DNA of 13,187 bases from an uncultured Actinomycetes bacterium (GCA_946481495.1 CAMLNW010000050.1:1-13187); one strand, 5' to 3'. Shown: positions 1 to 8,164, numbered from the stretch's first letter. Numbers and translations are program-made. The notes: generated by a model from the sequence alone, not told the origin.

Positions 1-181
1 CGTCCTGCTCGAAGCCGGGCAGCGGCGTCGCGTCGCCGCGGCCGATGCGCAGCGACAGCCTCCCGAACAGCGCACGGTGTGCCTTCACGTGGTCCGCGCG
101 CAGGCGCGCGTAAGGCTTGCGCGCGGCGGCGTCCAGTTCGCCGTCGAGGTAGGCCATCACCTGCTCCAGGCGCCCGGTCAT
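1..181 (-). CDS. Partial CDS, 5' end only; unidentified, faint GH95-like sequence
   Basis: The first 60 codons of a gene that runs off the left edge. The start is well supported: an AGGAGG ribosome binding site at 189-194 lies 7 bases before ATG at 181, and this ATG overlaps the stop codon of the upstream aminotransferase as ATGA, so it is the next gene of the same operon. An in-frame stop at 218-220 excludes a longer start. The peptide begins MTGRLEQVMAYLDGELDAAA and contains HRALFGRLSLRIG at about residues 35-47. That segment resembles, by eye only, the helical-linker stretch (H..LF.R.SL.LG) of family 95 glycoside hydrolases. In that family this stretch lies well inside the protein, so if homologous this gene would lack the usual N-terminal beta-sandwich domain. 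The function is not established; a sugar-acting or unrelated enzyme would fit equally. Confidence 0.6.
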   Translation of the reverse strand, partial: MTGRLEQVMAYLDGELDAAARKPYARLRADHVKAHRALFGRLSLRIGRGDATPLPGFEQD

Positions 182-1344
182 CGCGCCACCTCCTGTGCGA
201 GGCCCGGGCTGGCGCCGTTAGCGGCGCCGCCACCGCGGGCGAGCCGGTCGCGATGGGAGTCGAGCCAGTCGCCGAGCCGGTCGAGCCCGGCGGCGAGCTG
301 CGGCGTCGCGACGCCGAGTCGCAGATGACCCTCGGTCTCGTAGCAGACGCTTCCGGGCGCAAGCAGGACGCCGGTGTCGTGGACGAGCTCGGCGCAGAAG
401 TCGAGCGTCGGCACTGCGTGGCGTAGGCGCGGGAAGAACAGCCCGCCGGCCGGCGGGGCGGTCAGCTCGAAGTCGTCGGGGTGGTCGGCGATCCAGCGCG
501 TCGCCAGCTCGGCACCATCCTCGGTCAGCGCCCATGTGCGCTCGAGCACGGCAGCGCGGTGCTCGAGTGCGGCGAGCGCCCAGAGCTGGTCGCGCGATCC
601 CGGGTTCAGCGAGGTGTACTTGCGGAACTGGCGTGCCTTCACGACCAGCTCGGGGTTCGCGACCATCCAGCCGACCCGCAATCCCGGCAGCGCGTAGGAC
701 TTGCTCGTCGATCCGATCACGATCAGGTTGTCCTGGCCGTCCCAGGCCGACGGCGGATGGCCGGAACGCATCTCGCGAAAGACCTCGTCGACGATCAGGT
801 GGACGCCGAGCGGCGCGAGCCGGCGCGCGAGCTCGCGCAGGTCCTCCGGCGACACCGTCTGACCGGTCGGGTTGTGCGGCACGTTGAGCAGTACGACCTT
901 CGTACGCGGCCCGACGCTGTCCTCGATCGCGCCGAGGTCGATCGCGAAGTCGTCGCCGGCGTGCAGCTCGACGAAGCGGACGTCGGCGCCGGCGCCGCGG
1001 GCGAGCTCGTAGAGCGGTTGGTAGGCGGGCCAGAGGCAGACCACCTCGTCGCCGGGATCGAGCAGCAGGTTGTGCAGGATCAGCAGCGCCTCGATCGCGC
1101 CGACGGTGACCATCACGTTGTCGCGCTCGGCCGGCGGGTTGAGCGCGGCGATCGCGTCGCGCAGCTCGGGATAGCCCGACGACGGCGTGTAGCCGAGCTC
1201 GGACTCGAGATCGGGCCGGCCACCGACGATCCGCTCGAGCTCGGCGGCGGTCATCGGCTCGGCGCCGCTGAGCGCGAGCATCAGCTCGCAGCTGAACTCG
1301 TAGTCCTCGAAGAACTCCTCCTGACGGAAGACGGCGAGCTTCAT
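178..1344 (-). CDS. PLP-dependent class I/II aminotransferase (capreomycidine synthase-like?)
   Basis: A 388-residue fold-type I aminotransferase, full length for the family. Visible landmarks are the GYTPSSGYPELRDAI segment near residues 51-65, the substrate/PLP loop NVPHNPTG ending at residue 161, the PLP-pyridine aspartate in VDEVF (D186), and the Schiff-base lysine in STSKSYALPGLRVGW (K215). The ATG at 1344 overlaps the TGA of the upstream ATP-grasp gene as ATGA, which fixes the start; a 105-residue upstream extension of the open frame is only shadow. The NVPHNPTG style and short N-terminus recall the VioD/capreomycidine synthase and aspartate aminotransferase groups, which perform transamination or PLP-driven beta/gamma replacement and cyclisation; this sub-assignment is weak. 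In context it probably works on a late intermediate of the carrier-protein pathway. It is not an ArgD/LysJ-type (class III) enzyme, which is the usual partner of LysX/Y/Z. Confidence 0.88.
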   Translation of the reverse strand: MKLAVFRQEEFFEDYEFSCELMLALSGAEPMTAAELERIVGGRPDLESELGYTPSSGYPELRDAIAALNPPAERDNVMVTVGAIEALLILHNLLLDPGDEVVCLWPAYQPLYELARGAGADVRFVELHAGDDFAIDLGAIEDSVGPRTKVVLLNVPHNPTGQTVSPEDLRELARRLAPLGVHLIVDEVFREMRSGHPPSAWDGQDNLIVIGSTSKSYALPGLRVGWMVANPELVVKARQFRKYTSLNPGSRDQLWALAALEHRAAVLERTWALTEDGAELATRWIADHPDDFELTAPPAGGLFFPRLRHAVPTLDFCAELVHDTGVLLAPGSVCYETEGHLRLGVATPQLAAGLDRLGDWLDSHRDRLARGGGAANGASPGLAQEVAR

Positions 1345-2657
1345 GCCGCGGCCTCCTCCGCGGGGTTCGGCGCGATCCCCGAGGCGGCGTCGGCCGGGTC
1401 TGGATCGCGCGGGTGGGCCGCGGCGATCGCGTCCGGGTCGTAATCGAGCGCGACGACCTTGCCGGCGGCGCTCACCGCTACCTCGGCGCGCTCGGTCGCC
1501 TGCTCTGGCGTCGCGCCCGTCGCGACCACCCCGAGGATCTCGCGGTAACCGTCCGGCGGCAGCCGGTAGACGTCGCCCTCCGGCGTCCAGCGGTTGACCG
1601 CGACGATGCCGGGCAGCTCGAGCAGCTCGTCGGCGCGCGACATGTCGGTGACGACGCACGGCCGCTCGGGGAACCAGCTGCGGCTCGCCGCGCCGCCGTC
1701 GGTCAGCGGCGCGATCTCCGGCTTGCGCCCACGCGCCAGCTCGAGCGTCAGCTCCAGCAGGTCGACCCCGGTCGCCAGCTTGACCACCTGGCGGATCGAG
1801 CCGCCGCCCATTCGCGCGCCGACCTCGAGCACGCGGATGCCGCGCGAGGTCAGCTTCATCTCGGCGTGGGTGATGCCATCGGTGATCTCCAGCGCTTGGA
1901 TCGCCAGGCCGGCGACGTCTTCCATCTTCTCGCGCAGGTCGGGGGCGATCGGCGCCGGACAGGTGTGGCCGGTCTCGAGGAAGAACGGCTGCGACATCTC
2001 GCCCTTCTTGCAGACCGCGACATGCGTCGTCTCGCCGCCGAGCGTCAGCGACTCGACGCTGAAGCCTGGACCGTCGAGGTACTCCTCAACCAGCCAGCGG
2101 CCGTCCATCTCGCGGATCGCCGCGGAGTGATGGCCACTCGCGGCGGCGTCGAACTGCGCGAACCAGCGGTCGAGCTCGTCCTCGGAGTCGAAGCGAACGG
2201 TGAACAGGCTCGCCACGCCGGTGCTCGGCTTCAGCACACCCGGGGTGCCGACGTCGCGCACTGCCTCGGGGATGTCGGCCAGCTTCGAGACGACGCGGCG
2301 CCGCCCGATCGGCACGCCGTGCTGCTCGAAGCGGCGCATCATCAGCTGCTTGTCGCGGCAGACGGCGGCGGTCTCGGGGTGGATTCCCGGCACGCCGTGG
2401 CGCTCGACGAGCGCCGCCTGTGTGCGCAGGCAGGACTCGCTGCAGTTGACGACGCCCTCGACGTTGGTGAGGTGGGCGGTTGCCGCCAGCACCTCGACGG
2501 GGTCGGTCGGATTGGCGGCGATCCGCGCGTCGACGCCGGTGGCGTCGTGGGGATTGCGCGGCGCGATCAGGGTGACGCCCATGCCGAGCGACTGCGCGAG
2601 CCGGTAGACGTCGCGCCGGCCGGCGTCAGCGCCCGGATCTAGAAATAGAAATGTCAC
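1341..2657 (-). CDS. ATP-grasp ligase, CarB/L-amino acid ligase (BacD-like) type
   Basis: A 438-residue cytosolic ATP-grasp enzyme. An N-terminal pre-ATP-grasp domain (about residues 1-100) is followed by the ATP-binding lysine in VLKPSTGVASLF (K143), the hinge WLVEEYLDGPGFSVE (residues 188-202), and the Mg-binding carboxylates HAEMK (E266) and RVLEVGARMGGG (E278). This layout is that of carbamoyl-phosphate-synthase-like and L-amino acid ligases, which activate a carboxylate as an acyl phosphate and couple it to an amine. The start is GTG at 2657, with GGAGG at 2667-2671 nine bases upstream; the gene overlaps the preceding aminotransferase by 32 bases and the next one by 4. It is clearly distinct from the LysX-like ATP-grasp at 5943-6857. 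I infer that it makes an amide or peptide bond in the final product. Substrates cannot be read from the sequence. Confidence 0.88.
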   Translation of the reverse strand: MTFLFLDPGADAGRRDVYRLAQSLGMGVTLIAPRNPHDATGVDARIAANPTDPVEVLAATAHLTNVEGVVNCSESCLRTQAALVERHGVPGIHPETAAVCRDKQLMMRRFEQHGVPIGRRRVVSKLADIPEAVRDVGTPGVLKPSTGVASLFTVRFDSEDELDRWFAQFDAAASGHHSAAIREMDGRWLVEEYLDGPGFSVESLTLGGETTHVAVCKKGEMSQPFFLETGHTCPAPIAPDLREKMEDVAGLAIQALEITDGITHAEMKLTSRGIRVLEVGARMGGGSIRQVVKLATGVDLLELTLELARGRKPEIAPLTDGGAASRSWFPERPCVVTDMSRADELLELPGIVAVNRWTPEGDVYRLPPDGYREILGVVATGATPEQATERAEVAVSAAGKVVALDYDPDAIAAAHPRDPDPADAASGIAPNPAEEAAA

Positions 2658-3942
2658 CCTCCCGGACCTCCCTCCATGAGTCCGTGAACCTGATCACCCC
2701 GTCTCGCAGCTCGCGGCGGGGCACGCTCAGGGATATTCGCACACTTCGCGAATCCCCGAAGAGAATTCCGGGCCAGACGAGTACGCCGGAGCGCCGGGCG
2801 AGCTCGAGAGCGGTGTCGGTCGAGCCGAAGGCGGGCCCGTCCTCGCCGCCGGCGGAGCCGAGTGCGGCGTCCGTCGACGGCGCGGCGTCGCTGCCGTCCC
2901 GGAGGTCGGTTGCCCAGACGTAGTAGCTGCCGTCCGGCGGCCTAACGGTCAGGCCGCCGGCGATGAGAGCGTCGAGCACGTCGCGCAGTCTCGGCCGATA
3001 CGGCGCCATCCGGTCGAGCTGCGGCGGGTCGTCGAGCCAGGCGCCGAAGGCGATCTGGGCGAGCGTGTTCGGCGCGCCGCTGAGCGTCGCGGCGGCTTGG
3101 GCTAGGCGCGGTGCCAGGCCCGGCGTCGACACCGCGGTCCCCACTCGCCAGCCGGGCATCGCCGCGGTCTTCGATGCCGTGTCGAGCACCACCATCTCGC
3201 GAACGGCGTCCTCGTCCGCGGCGACGGCAAGTGCGCTCGCGAAGTGTGGGTCGGGCGGCCGCTCGGGATGGCCGGTGCCTCGCGGCACGTCGTCGCTCGC
3301 GGCGCCGTAGACGTACTCCGCGTAGACCTCGTCGGCGATCACGGCGACTGACGGCGGTAGCGCGGCGAGGATCGCGGCGAGCCGCTCGCGATCGAGCAGC
3401 ACGCCGCTCGGGTTGCCCGGGTTGCAGAGCAGCAGCGCGCGGGTGCGCGGGTTCAGCGCGCGCTCGAGCGCCTCCGGCGTCAGCTCGCCTTGCTCGGGCC
3501 GTGCGTCGACGAGTCGCAGCACCCCGCCGAGCATCGCCACCTGCTTCGGATAGGAGTGGAAGTAGGGGACCGGTACGAGGACCTCGTCGCCTGGCTCGAT
3601 CAGCGCGCGCAGCGCGACCGCGAGACCCGCCATCGCGCCGGCGGTGATCGTCACGTCGGCGGCGTCGATCGTCAACCCCGTCCGCGCGCTCGCATAGCGC
3701 GCTGCCGCCTCGCGCACCGGCATCAGCCCACCCGGCGGCGAGTACTGCCGCGCCCGCCCGAACTCCGCCGCCACCCGCTCCGCGCACTCGTCGGACAGCG
3801 GCACCGGCAGCGGCTCCGACCGGCTCAGGTCGACCAGCCCCTCGATCCCCGCCGCGCGCACCTCGCGCCGCAGCTCCGTCATCGCCGGCGGCACGGCTCC
3901 GATTGGAGTTTTGTCCACACCAGGGTGTGTAGAAGCGTCCAT
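2626..3942 (-). CDS. PLP-dependent class I/II aminotransferase with insertions
   Basis: A 438-residue fold-type I aminotransferase, longer than the usual 380-400 residues. It shows the QYSPPGGLMPVREAAARYAS segment near residue 67, NPGNPSG (residues 174-180), the PLP aspartate in ADEVYAEY, and the Schiff-base lysine in TASKTAAMPGWRVG (K258). The extra length comes from two low-complexity insertions, at about residues 216-247 and a Ser/Ala/Asp/Gly-rich run at about 345-372. ATG at 3942 begins 16 bases after the stop of the LysZ-like gene, the only non-overlapping junction in this operon; only a weak GGGA stretch precedes it. Following the LysX/Z/Y genes, it is a good candidate for aminating the semialdehyde that LysY would release. 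In known lysine pathways that step uses LysJ, a class III enzyme, so this would be a non-orthologous replacement (inference). Aspartate or aromatic aminotransferase activity remains possible. Confidence 0.88.
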   Translation of the reverse strand: MDASTHPGVDKTPIGAVPPAMTELRREVRAAGIEGLVDLSRSEPLPVPLSDECAERVAAEFGRARQYSPPGGLMPVREAAARYASARTGLTIDAADVTITAGAMAGLAVALRALIEPGDEVLVPVPYFHSYPKQVAMLGGVLRLVDARPEQGELTPEALERALNPRTRALLLCNPGNPSGVLLDRERLAAILAALPPSVAVIADEVYAEYVYGAASDDVPRGTGHPERPPDPHFASALAVAADEDAVREMVVLDTASKTAAMPGWRVGTAVSTPGLAPRLAQAAATLSGAPNTLAQIAFGAWLDDPPQLDRMAPYRPRLRDVLDALIAGGLTVRPPDGSYYVWATDLRDGSDAAPSTDAALGSAGGEDGPAFGSTDTALELARRSGVLVWPGILFGDSRSVRISLSVPRRELRDGVIRFTDSWREVREGDISISRSGR

Positions 3943-3958
3943 TCTGTCCCGAGGGCAG

Positions 3959-4804
3959 CTAGTCGGGGTCGGGCTCGTGGGTGATCAGCGTTCCGGCCTC
4001 GCCTGCGAGCAGGTCGGGAACGGGGGCGCTGCCGATCGCGACGTGACGGACGCCGCCGGCGAACGCCTCCTCGACGGCGCGCAGCTTCTTCGCCATGCCG
4101 CCCTTGGCGTGCTTGGCGAGCTCCTTCAACTCGGAGCGGACGGCCGTACGGACTGGCTCGCCGTTGGCTTGGAAGGCCTCGGCATCCATCACCAGCGCGA
4201 GCTGTGCGGCGCGACCGGTGCCGGCGATCGCAGCCGCGGCGCGGTCGGCGTCGGTGTTCACCTGCGGATGCTCGTCGGCGACGGCGAGCGGACTGACGAC
4301 GATCGCGTCGCTTTCGGCAAGCAGCACGTCGAGGCGTGCCTCGTCGACGTCCCGGATCGGGCCGACGAGGTTGGTCAGCGGCACGAGCTCGTCGCCGACC
4401 CACCACATGTTCTGGCGCACCTCGGCGTGCAGCAGGCGTGACGAGGCACCGCAGACGGCTTGCGCGCGCAGGCCTCGCTCGCGCAGCAGGCCGGCGATCC
4501 GCTCGCGCAGGTTGGTCGCCACCCGTCCGATCTCCTCGAGCACCGCCGGGGTGGTGTAACGGCTGCGGAAGCCGTGCTTGTCGACGATGAAGTCGGGTTG
4601 GCCCTCCGGCGTCTCGGCGCTGACCATCCGCGACCAGCCGTGGACGACGACGAGCTTCGGCCGCGGCCCGTCGCCGCTGGCCGTGCGCATGTGCTCTACG
4701 AGCCGGTCCCACCACTCGGGCGGCAGCTCTTCCAGGCAGCTGCCGCCGACCTTGACGACCAGCAGGCCGGGCGGCCGCGGACGGCGTGAAGCGCGCCGGG
4801 ACAT
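3959..4804 (-). CDS. lysZ: LysZ/ArgB-like amino acid kinase acting on a carrier-bound substrate
   Basis: A 281-residue member of the amino acid kinase family. The glycine-rich phosphate loop LLVVKVGGS lies at residues 14-22 and a second loop VVVHGWS at 52-58 (N-acetylglutamate kinases usually have VVVHGGG). VNTDADRAAAAIAG corresponds to the conserved nucleotide/substrate motif, and GGMAKKLRAVEEA to the C-terminal phosphate-binding lysine segment. In LysW systems this enzyme phosphorylates the side-chain carboxylate of an amino acid attached through its amino group to the carrier protein; in acetylated arginine synthesis the homologue acts on N-acetylglutamate. The presence of LysX and LysW genes favours the carrier-bound role. 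The ATG at 4804 shares one base with the TGA of the reductase gene (TGATG), typical of translational coupling. The symbol denotes family resemblance; the true substrate is unknown. Confidence 0.85.
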   Translation of the reverse strand: MSRRASRRPRPPGLLVVKVGGSCLEELPPEWWDRLVEHMRTASGDGPRPKLVVVHGWSRMVSAETPEGQPDFIVDKHGFRSRYTTPAVLEEIGRVATNLRERIAGLLRERGLRAQAVCGASSRLLHAEVRQNMWWVGDELVPLTNLVGPIRDVDEARLDVLLAESDAIVVSPLAVADEHPQVNTDADRAAAAIAGTGRAAQLALVMDAEAFQANGEPVRTAVRSELKELAKHAKGGMAKKLRAVEEAFAGGVRHVAIGSAPVPDLLAGEAGTLITHEPDPD

Positions 4805-5946
4805 CAGACCGGGAACACCGGGATCGCCTCGAGACCCTGATCCTCGGGCAGCCCGAGCCGTAGGTTGCAGGCTTGGACGGCCTGCCCGGCCCCGCCCTTG
4901 ACCATGTTGTCGATCGCCGCGATCGCGACGAAGCGGCGCGCGGCGGGGTCGACGAACGGCGCGACGTCGCAGAAGTTCGAGCCGATCACCGCCTTCGGAT
5001 CGGGCAGCGGCAGCGCCGACCCGCGCCCCACCTGGACGCGCACGAAGCGCTCGTCGCGGTAAGCGCGGTGGTAGGCGCGGCGCAGCGTGCGCTCGTCGAG
5101 CTCACCGTCGAAGAACGCGTACAGACCGACCGAGAGGCCGCGCACGAGGTCGACGCCGTAGGTCGACATGCCGAGTCGCGGTGGTCGGGTGCCGCCAACG
5201 CCCACCGCGGCCAGCGCCTCGCCAACCTCGGCGACGTGGCGGTGGCCCCGCGGCGCGTATGGCGCGACGACATTCGAGCGCCAGGTATGGGCGCCGGACT
5301 CGCGCAGTCGCGCCCCCGAGCCAGTCGAGCCGGACTTGCCGTCGATCGCGATCGCGTCGAACGAGATTCCCTCGACATCGCGCAGCGGCAGCGCAGCGAG
5401 CAGGATCGCTGTCGCAAAGCAGCCCGGCGACGCGATCACGCGCGCCTCGCGGATCGCCGGACGGCCGAGTCGCGAAACGCCGTCGGCCGTCAGCTCCGGC
5501 AGGCCGTAGGCCGCCGCCGCCGCCACCTCCTCGTCGCGCTCGACGTCGGGATACCACTTGCGGTGCAGCTCGGGATCGAGCACGCGGTAGGCCGGGCTGA
5601 GGTCGACGATCAGCTCGGCGCCGGCGTCGAGCAGCTCCGGCACCGCTCGCCCGGCGGTCTCGGGTGGGGTCGCGAGGAAGACGACGTCGCAGCGCTTCGC
5701 CGCGACGCGCGCGTCGAATGCCTCGAACTCGCCGAGTCCCGCGTCCTTGAGATGTGGGTTCAGCTCGGTCGCCGCCCGGCCCGCCTTCGACTGGGCGCTG
5801 ACGTACTCCAGCTCGATCCCCGGGTGTCCGAGCAGGATGCGCAGCAACTCGCCGCCGAGGATGCCGCTGGCGCCGACGACCCCGGCCCGCTGCGGGGCAC
5901 CGGGCGCGCGATCGGCGGGCGCAGCCTGTGTCAGCTCGGCGCTCAC
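4804..5946 (-). CDS. lysY: LysY/ArgC-like N-acyl-aminoacyl phosphate reductase
   Basis: A 380-residue NAD(P)-dependent semialdehyde dehydrogenase. The Rossmann motif VVGASGILGGELLRIL lies at residues 23-38 and the catalytic cysteine in IASPGCFATA is C176. GKSGSTGSG, the histidine-rich segment RGHRHVAEVGEAL and DNMVKGGAGQAVQACNL near the C-terminus are all typical of ArgC/LysY. It would reduce the acyl phosphate made by the neighbouring kinase to a semialdehyde, with the amino group still masked by the carrier protein. The start is GTG at 5946, which overlaps the TGA of the LysX-like gene as GTGA; the open frame continues upstream but that part is antisense-like shadow. The N-terminus has about 20 extra residues before the Rossmann strand. 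Assignment to LysY rather than ArgC rests on the adjacent LysX-like gene and the carrier gene across the divergent promoter. Confidence 0.9.
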   Translation of the reverse strand: MSAELTQAAPADRAPGAPQRAGVVGASGILGGELLRILLGHPGIELEYVSAQSKAGRAATELNPHLKDAGLGEFEAFDARVAAKRCDVVFLATPPETAGRAVPELLDAGAELIVDLSPAYRVLDPELHRKWYPDVERDEEVAAAAAYGLPELTADGVSRLGRPAIREARVIASPGCFATAILLAALPLRDVEGISFDAIAIDGKSGSTGSGARLRESGAHTWRSNVVAPYAPRGHRHVAEVGEALAAVGVGGTRPPRLGMSTYGVDLVRGLSVGLYAFFDGELDERTLRRAYHRAYRDERFVRVQVGRGSALPLPDPKAVIGSNFCDVAPFVDPAARRFVAIAAIDNMVKGGAGQAVQACNLRLGLPEDQGLEAIPVFPV

Positions 5947-6857
5947 GGCACCGCCACCGCCAGCGCATGGTCGGCGATCCGCCCGGCGACGTCGATCCCG
6001 GTCGCCTCGACGATGCCCTGGAACAGCGGCGAGTGGTTGACCTCGCCGATCGTCAGCGCGCCCTCGTGGCGGAAGAGGTCGAGTCCGAAGATCCGCGCAC
6101 CGATCCGCTCGCCGACCTCGGCTGTCGTTGCCTTGATCGCGGCGTCGATCTCGACCGGCTCGGCCGCCGCGCCCAACTCGACATTGGCGCGCCAGTCGCC
6201 GGTCGCGATCCGCTCCATCGCGGCGACCGCCTCGCCGTCGATCGCCAGCACCCGCACGTCGGAGGCGCCCTCGAGGTAGGGCTGGGCGATCAGCGCGCGG
6301 TCGAAGTTCTGGCCGTAATGCTCGACGTAGTCGTACATGCTGTCGGCGACCGCTCGCTCCCGGACGAGCATCACCCGGCGCCCGAGGCCGCCGTAGACGG
6401 GCTTCAGCACTAACGGACAGCCGAGCACGTCGAGCGCCGTCGCGAGGTCGGCGCGCGTCAGCACCAGCCGGTAGGGGACTGTCGGCAGGCCGATCTGACG
6501 CAGTCGAGCCAGCGCCGTGACCTTGTTCGAGCAGATCGCGATCGTCTCGGCGGAGTTGATCACGCTCTTGTCGGTCGCGCCCGCGGCGATCGACTCGGCG
6601 ATCAGCGGACCGCGCACGAAGCTGCGGCTGCGGATCAGATAGGCGCCCGCGGCCGGGAGGTCCTCGCGCGAGCCACAGCAGAGCTCGCCGTCGTTGAGCC
6701 ATTCGGCGCGCGCGCCGCGCTCGCGTGCTGCCGTCAGGATCGCCTTCTCCTCCCAGCCGATCCGGTCGGCGACGATCACGAGGTCGAGCGGGGCTGGGTT
6801 CCCGGCGGCCGACTTGTCGTCGGGATCCTCCGGCACCAGCGACAGCGGGGCGCTCAT
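5943..6857 (-). CDS. lysX: LysX-like ATP-grasp ligase loading the amino-group carrier protein
   Basis: A 304-residue ATP-grasp protein of the RimK/LysX group. The ATP-binding lysine is in PLVLKPVYGGLGRRVMLV (K152); DVRVLAIDGEAVAAMER and GDWRANVELGA match the substrate and central-domain segments; GEVNHSPLFQGIVEATGIDV (residues 271-290) matches the signature EVN-rich end of LysX proteins. LysX enzymes join the alpha-amino group of alpha-aminoadipate or glutamate to the gamma-carboxyl of the C-terminal Glu of LysW. The carrier encoded at 9430-9600 has exactly that C-terminus, so it is the expected partner. The first 25 or so residues are a low-complexity extension beyond the common length of about 280. 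ATG at 6857 overlaps the TGA of the decarboxylase gene as ATGA. Whether it loads Glu, aminoadipate or another acidic amino acid cannot be decided here. Confidence 0.9.
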   Translation of the reverse strand: MSAPLSLVPEDPDDKSAAGNPAPLDLVIVADRIGWEEKAILTAARERGARAEWLNDGELCCGSREDLPAAGAYLIRSRSFVRGPLIAESIAAGATDKSVINSAETIAICSNKVTALARLRQIGLPTVPYRLVLTRADLATALDVLGCPLVLKPVYGGLGRRVMLVRERAVADSMYDYVEHYGQNFDRALIAQPYLEGASDVRVLAIDGEAVAAMERIATGDWRANVELGAAAEPVEIDAAIKATTAEVGERIGARIFGLDLFRHEGALTIGEVNHSPLFQGIVEATGIDVAGRIADHALAVAVP

Positions 6858-8164
6858 CGCGTCGGACTGGTCGCCAGCAGGTCGTCGACGCGCTCGCGGC
6901 GCATCACCTCGCGGCTCTCGCCGTCCTTGACGAAGACGACCGGCGGGCGCAGGAAGCCCATGTAGTTACTAGACATGTTCACCGTGTAGGCGCCGGTGGA
7001 CTGGACGGCGAGCACGTCGCCGGTGCGCAGCTCGGGCAGCATCCGGTCGGGGAACAGGACGTCGGGCTCGGAGTGGCGGCCGCAGACGGTCACCCGCATC
7101 GCCGGCTGCCCGATCGGGTCGCGCGCCAGCTTGATCTCGTGGTGAGCGTCGTACATCAGGTGGCGTGGGTTGTCCGAGAGCCCGCCGTCGACGATCACGT
7201 AGTGCAGCCGCTCGTCGCCGGGCGGTCCGGCCGGCTTGATCGGCCCGATCGTGTAGAGCATCAGCCCGCTTTCGGCGACCACCGAGCGTCCCGGCTCGAT
7301 GCCGAGCCGGACGTCGTCCGCGCACAGCGGCGCGACCTGCTCGGCGAACGTCCCGGCGATCGCGTCGACCCAGTCCTCGACCGGCGCCGGGTCGTCATCG
7401 GGGTAGTAGCGGACCGCGCGGCCACCGCCGGCGACGATCCGCCGCGGGCGGAACTCCGGGTGGCGCTCTTGCGCGCGCGCGAGCACCTCGCCGACGCGCT
7501 CCATCGCCTGGCGGTAGGGGCCGAAGCGCTTCTGCTGCGAGCTGAGGTGGAAGTGGATCCCGTCGAGGCGCAGCGCCGGCTCGGACAGCGCGCGGTCGAT
7601 CGCCATCGCGGCGAAGCCGTGCTCGATCGACAGGCCGAACTTGGTGTCGTCGCCAACCGTCGTGTACTGGATGTTCTCGAGTCCGGTGACGGTCGGGTTG
7701 ATCCGCACCAGCACGGGCTGGACTTTCCCGAGCCGCTCGGCGACGCGGGCGATCGCCGCGATCTCGGTCAGGTTGTCGATCACGATCACGCCGCAGTCGG
7801 CGTCGATCGCGAACTCGAGGTCGGGCTCGGTCTTGAAGGTGCCGTGGTAGGTCAGCAGCTCCGGCGGGCAGCCGCAGTGCAGCGCCATGTTCATCTCGCC
7901 GACCGAGACGACCTCGAGCCCAAGCCCCTCCGACAGCGCCAGCTCCATCATCGCTGGCGCCGTGAACGCCTTGCACGCATAGGAGACGTCGACATGCGGC
8001 CAGCGCGCCTCGAAGCCGTCGACATAGGCGCGGCACATGCGGCGGATCTCCGCCTCGTCGTAGAGGTAAACCGGGGTTCCGTGCTCCTCGGCCAGATCGA
8101 GTGTCGAGCACCCTCCGACCCTCAGGACCCCATCCCCTCCTACCTCCTGGGTACCCAACAACAT
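6854..8164 (-). CDS. Fold-type III PLP decarboxylase, LysA-like, altered active-site motif
   Basis: A 436-residue alanine-racemase-fold decarboxylase. Landmarks are the PLP lysine in SYACKAF (K65), HFHLSSQ (residues 204-210; HFHIGSQ in diaminopimelate decarboxylase), AGGGRAVRYYP, IEPGRSVVAESG (residues 289-300) and GAYTVNMSSNYMGFLRPP (391-408). Where LysA has the substrate-contacting CESGD motif, this protein reads CGRHSEPD (361-368): the catalytic Cys is replaced by His or shifted. A changed substrate is therefore likely. As first gene of the minus operon it may decarboxylate a diamino acid released from the carrier pathway (inference). ATG at 8164 has no ribosome binding site in front but sits 8 bases after TACGTT, as expected for a leaderless transcript. 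A purine-rich stretch inside the coding region (8134-8150) precedes only an out-of-frame three-codon ORF. Ornithine- or carboxynorspermidine-decarboxylase-like activity is an alternative. Confidence 0.85.
   Translation of the reverse strand: MLLGTQEVGGDGVLRVGGCSTLDLAEEHGTPVYLYDEAEIRRMCRAYVDGFEARWPHVDVSYACKAFTAPAMMELALSEGLGLEVVSVGEMNMALHCGCPPELLTYHGTFKTEPDLEFAIDADCGVIVIDNLTEIAAIARVAERLGKVQPVLVRINPTVTGLENIQYTTVGDDTKFGLSIEHGFAAMAIDRALSEPALRLDGIHFHLSSQQKRFGPYRQAMERVGEVLARAQERHPEFRPRRIVAGGGRAVRYYPDDDPAPVEDWVDAIAGTFAEQVAPLCADDVRLGIEPGRSVVAESGLMLYTIGPIKPAGPPGDERLHYVIVDGGLSDNPRHLMYDAHHEIKLARDPIGQPAMRVTVCGRHSEPDVLFPDRMLPELRTGDVLAVQSTGAYTVNMSSNYMGFLRPPVVFVKDGESREVMRRERVDDLLATSPTR

Noticed and set aside
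481..2642. Plus-strand open frames of 320 and 409 residues (481-1443 and 1413-2642)
   Set aside because: They are antisense shadows of the aminotransferase and ATP-grasp genes, rich in Arg/Asp/Val/Gly without domain signatures or ribosome binding sites.
5943..6702. Extension of the reductase open frame up to 6702
   Set aside because: The upstream part is low-complexity Arg-rich translation out of frame with the LysX gene; GTG at 5946 in a GTGA overlap is the proper start.
178..8164. Ordinary lysine or arginine biosynthesis operon
   Set aside because: The core LysX/Z/Y set fits, but the divergent synthetase, peptide-type ligase, altered LysA motif and absence of LysJ/LysK argue against a simple housekeeping role. 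Not fully excluded without the genome.
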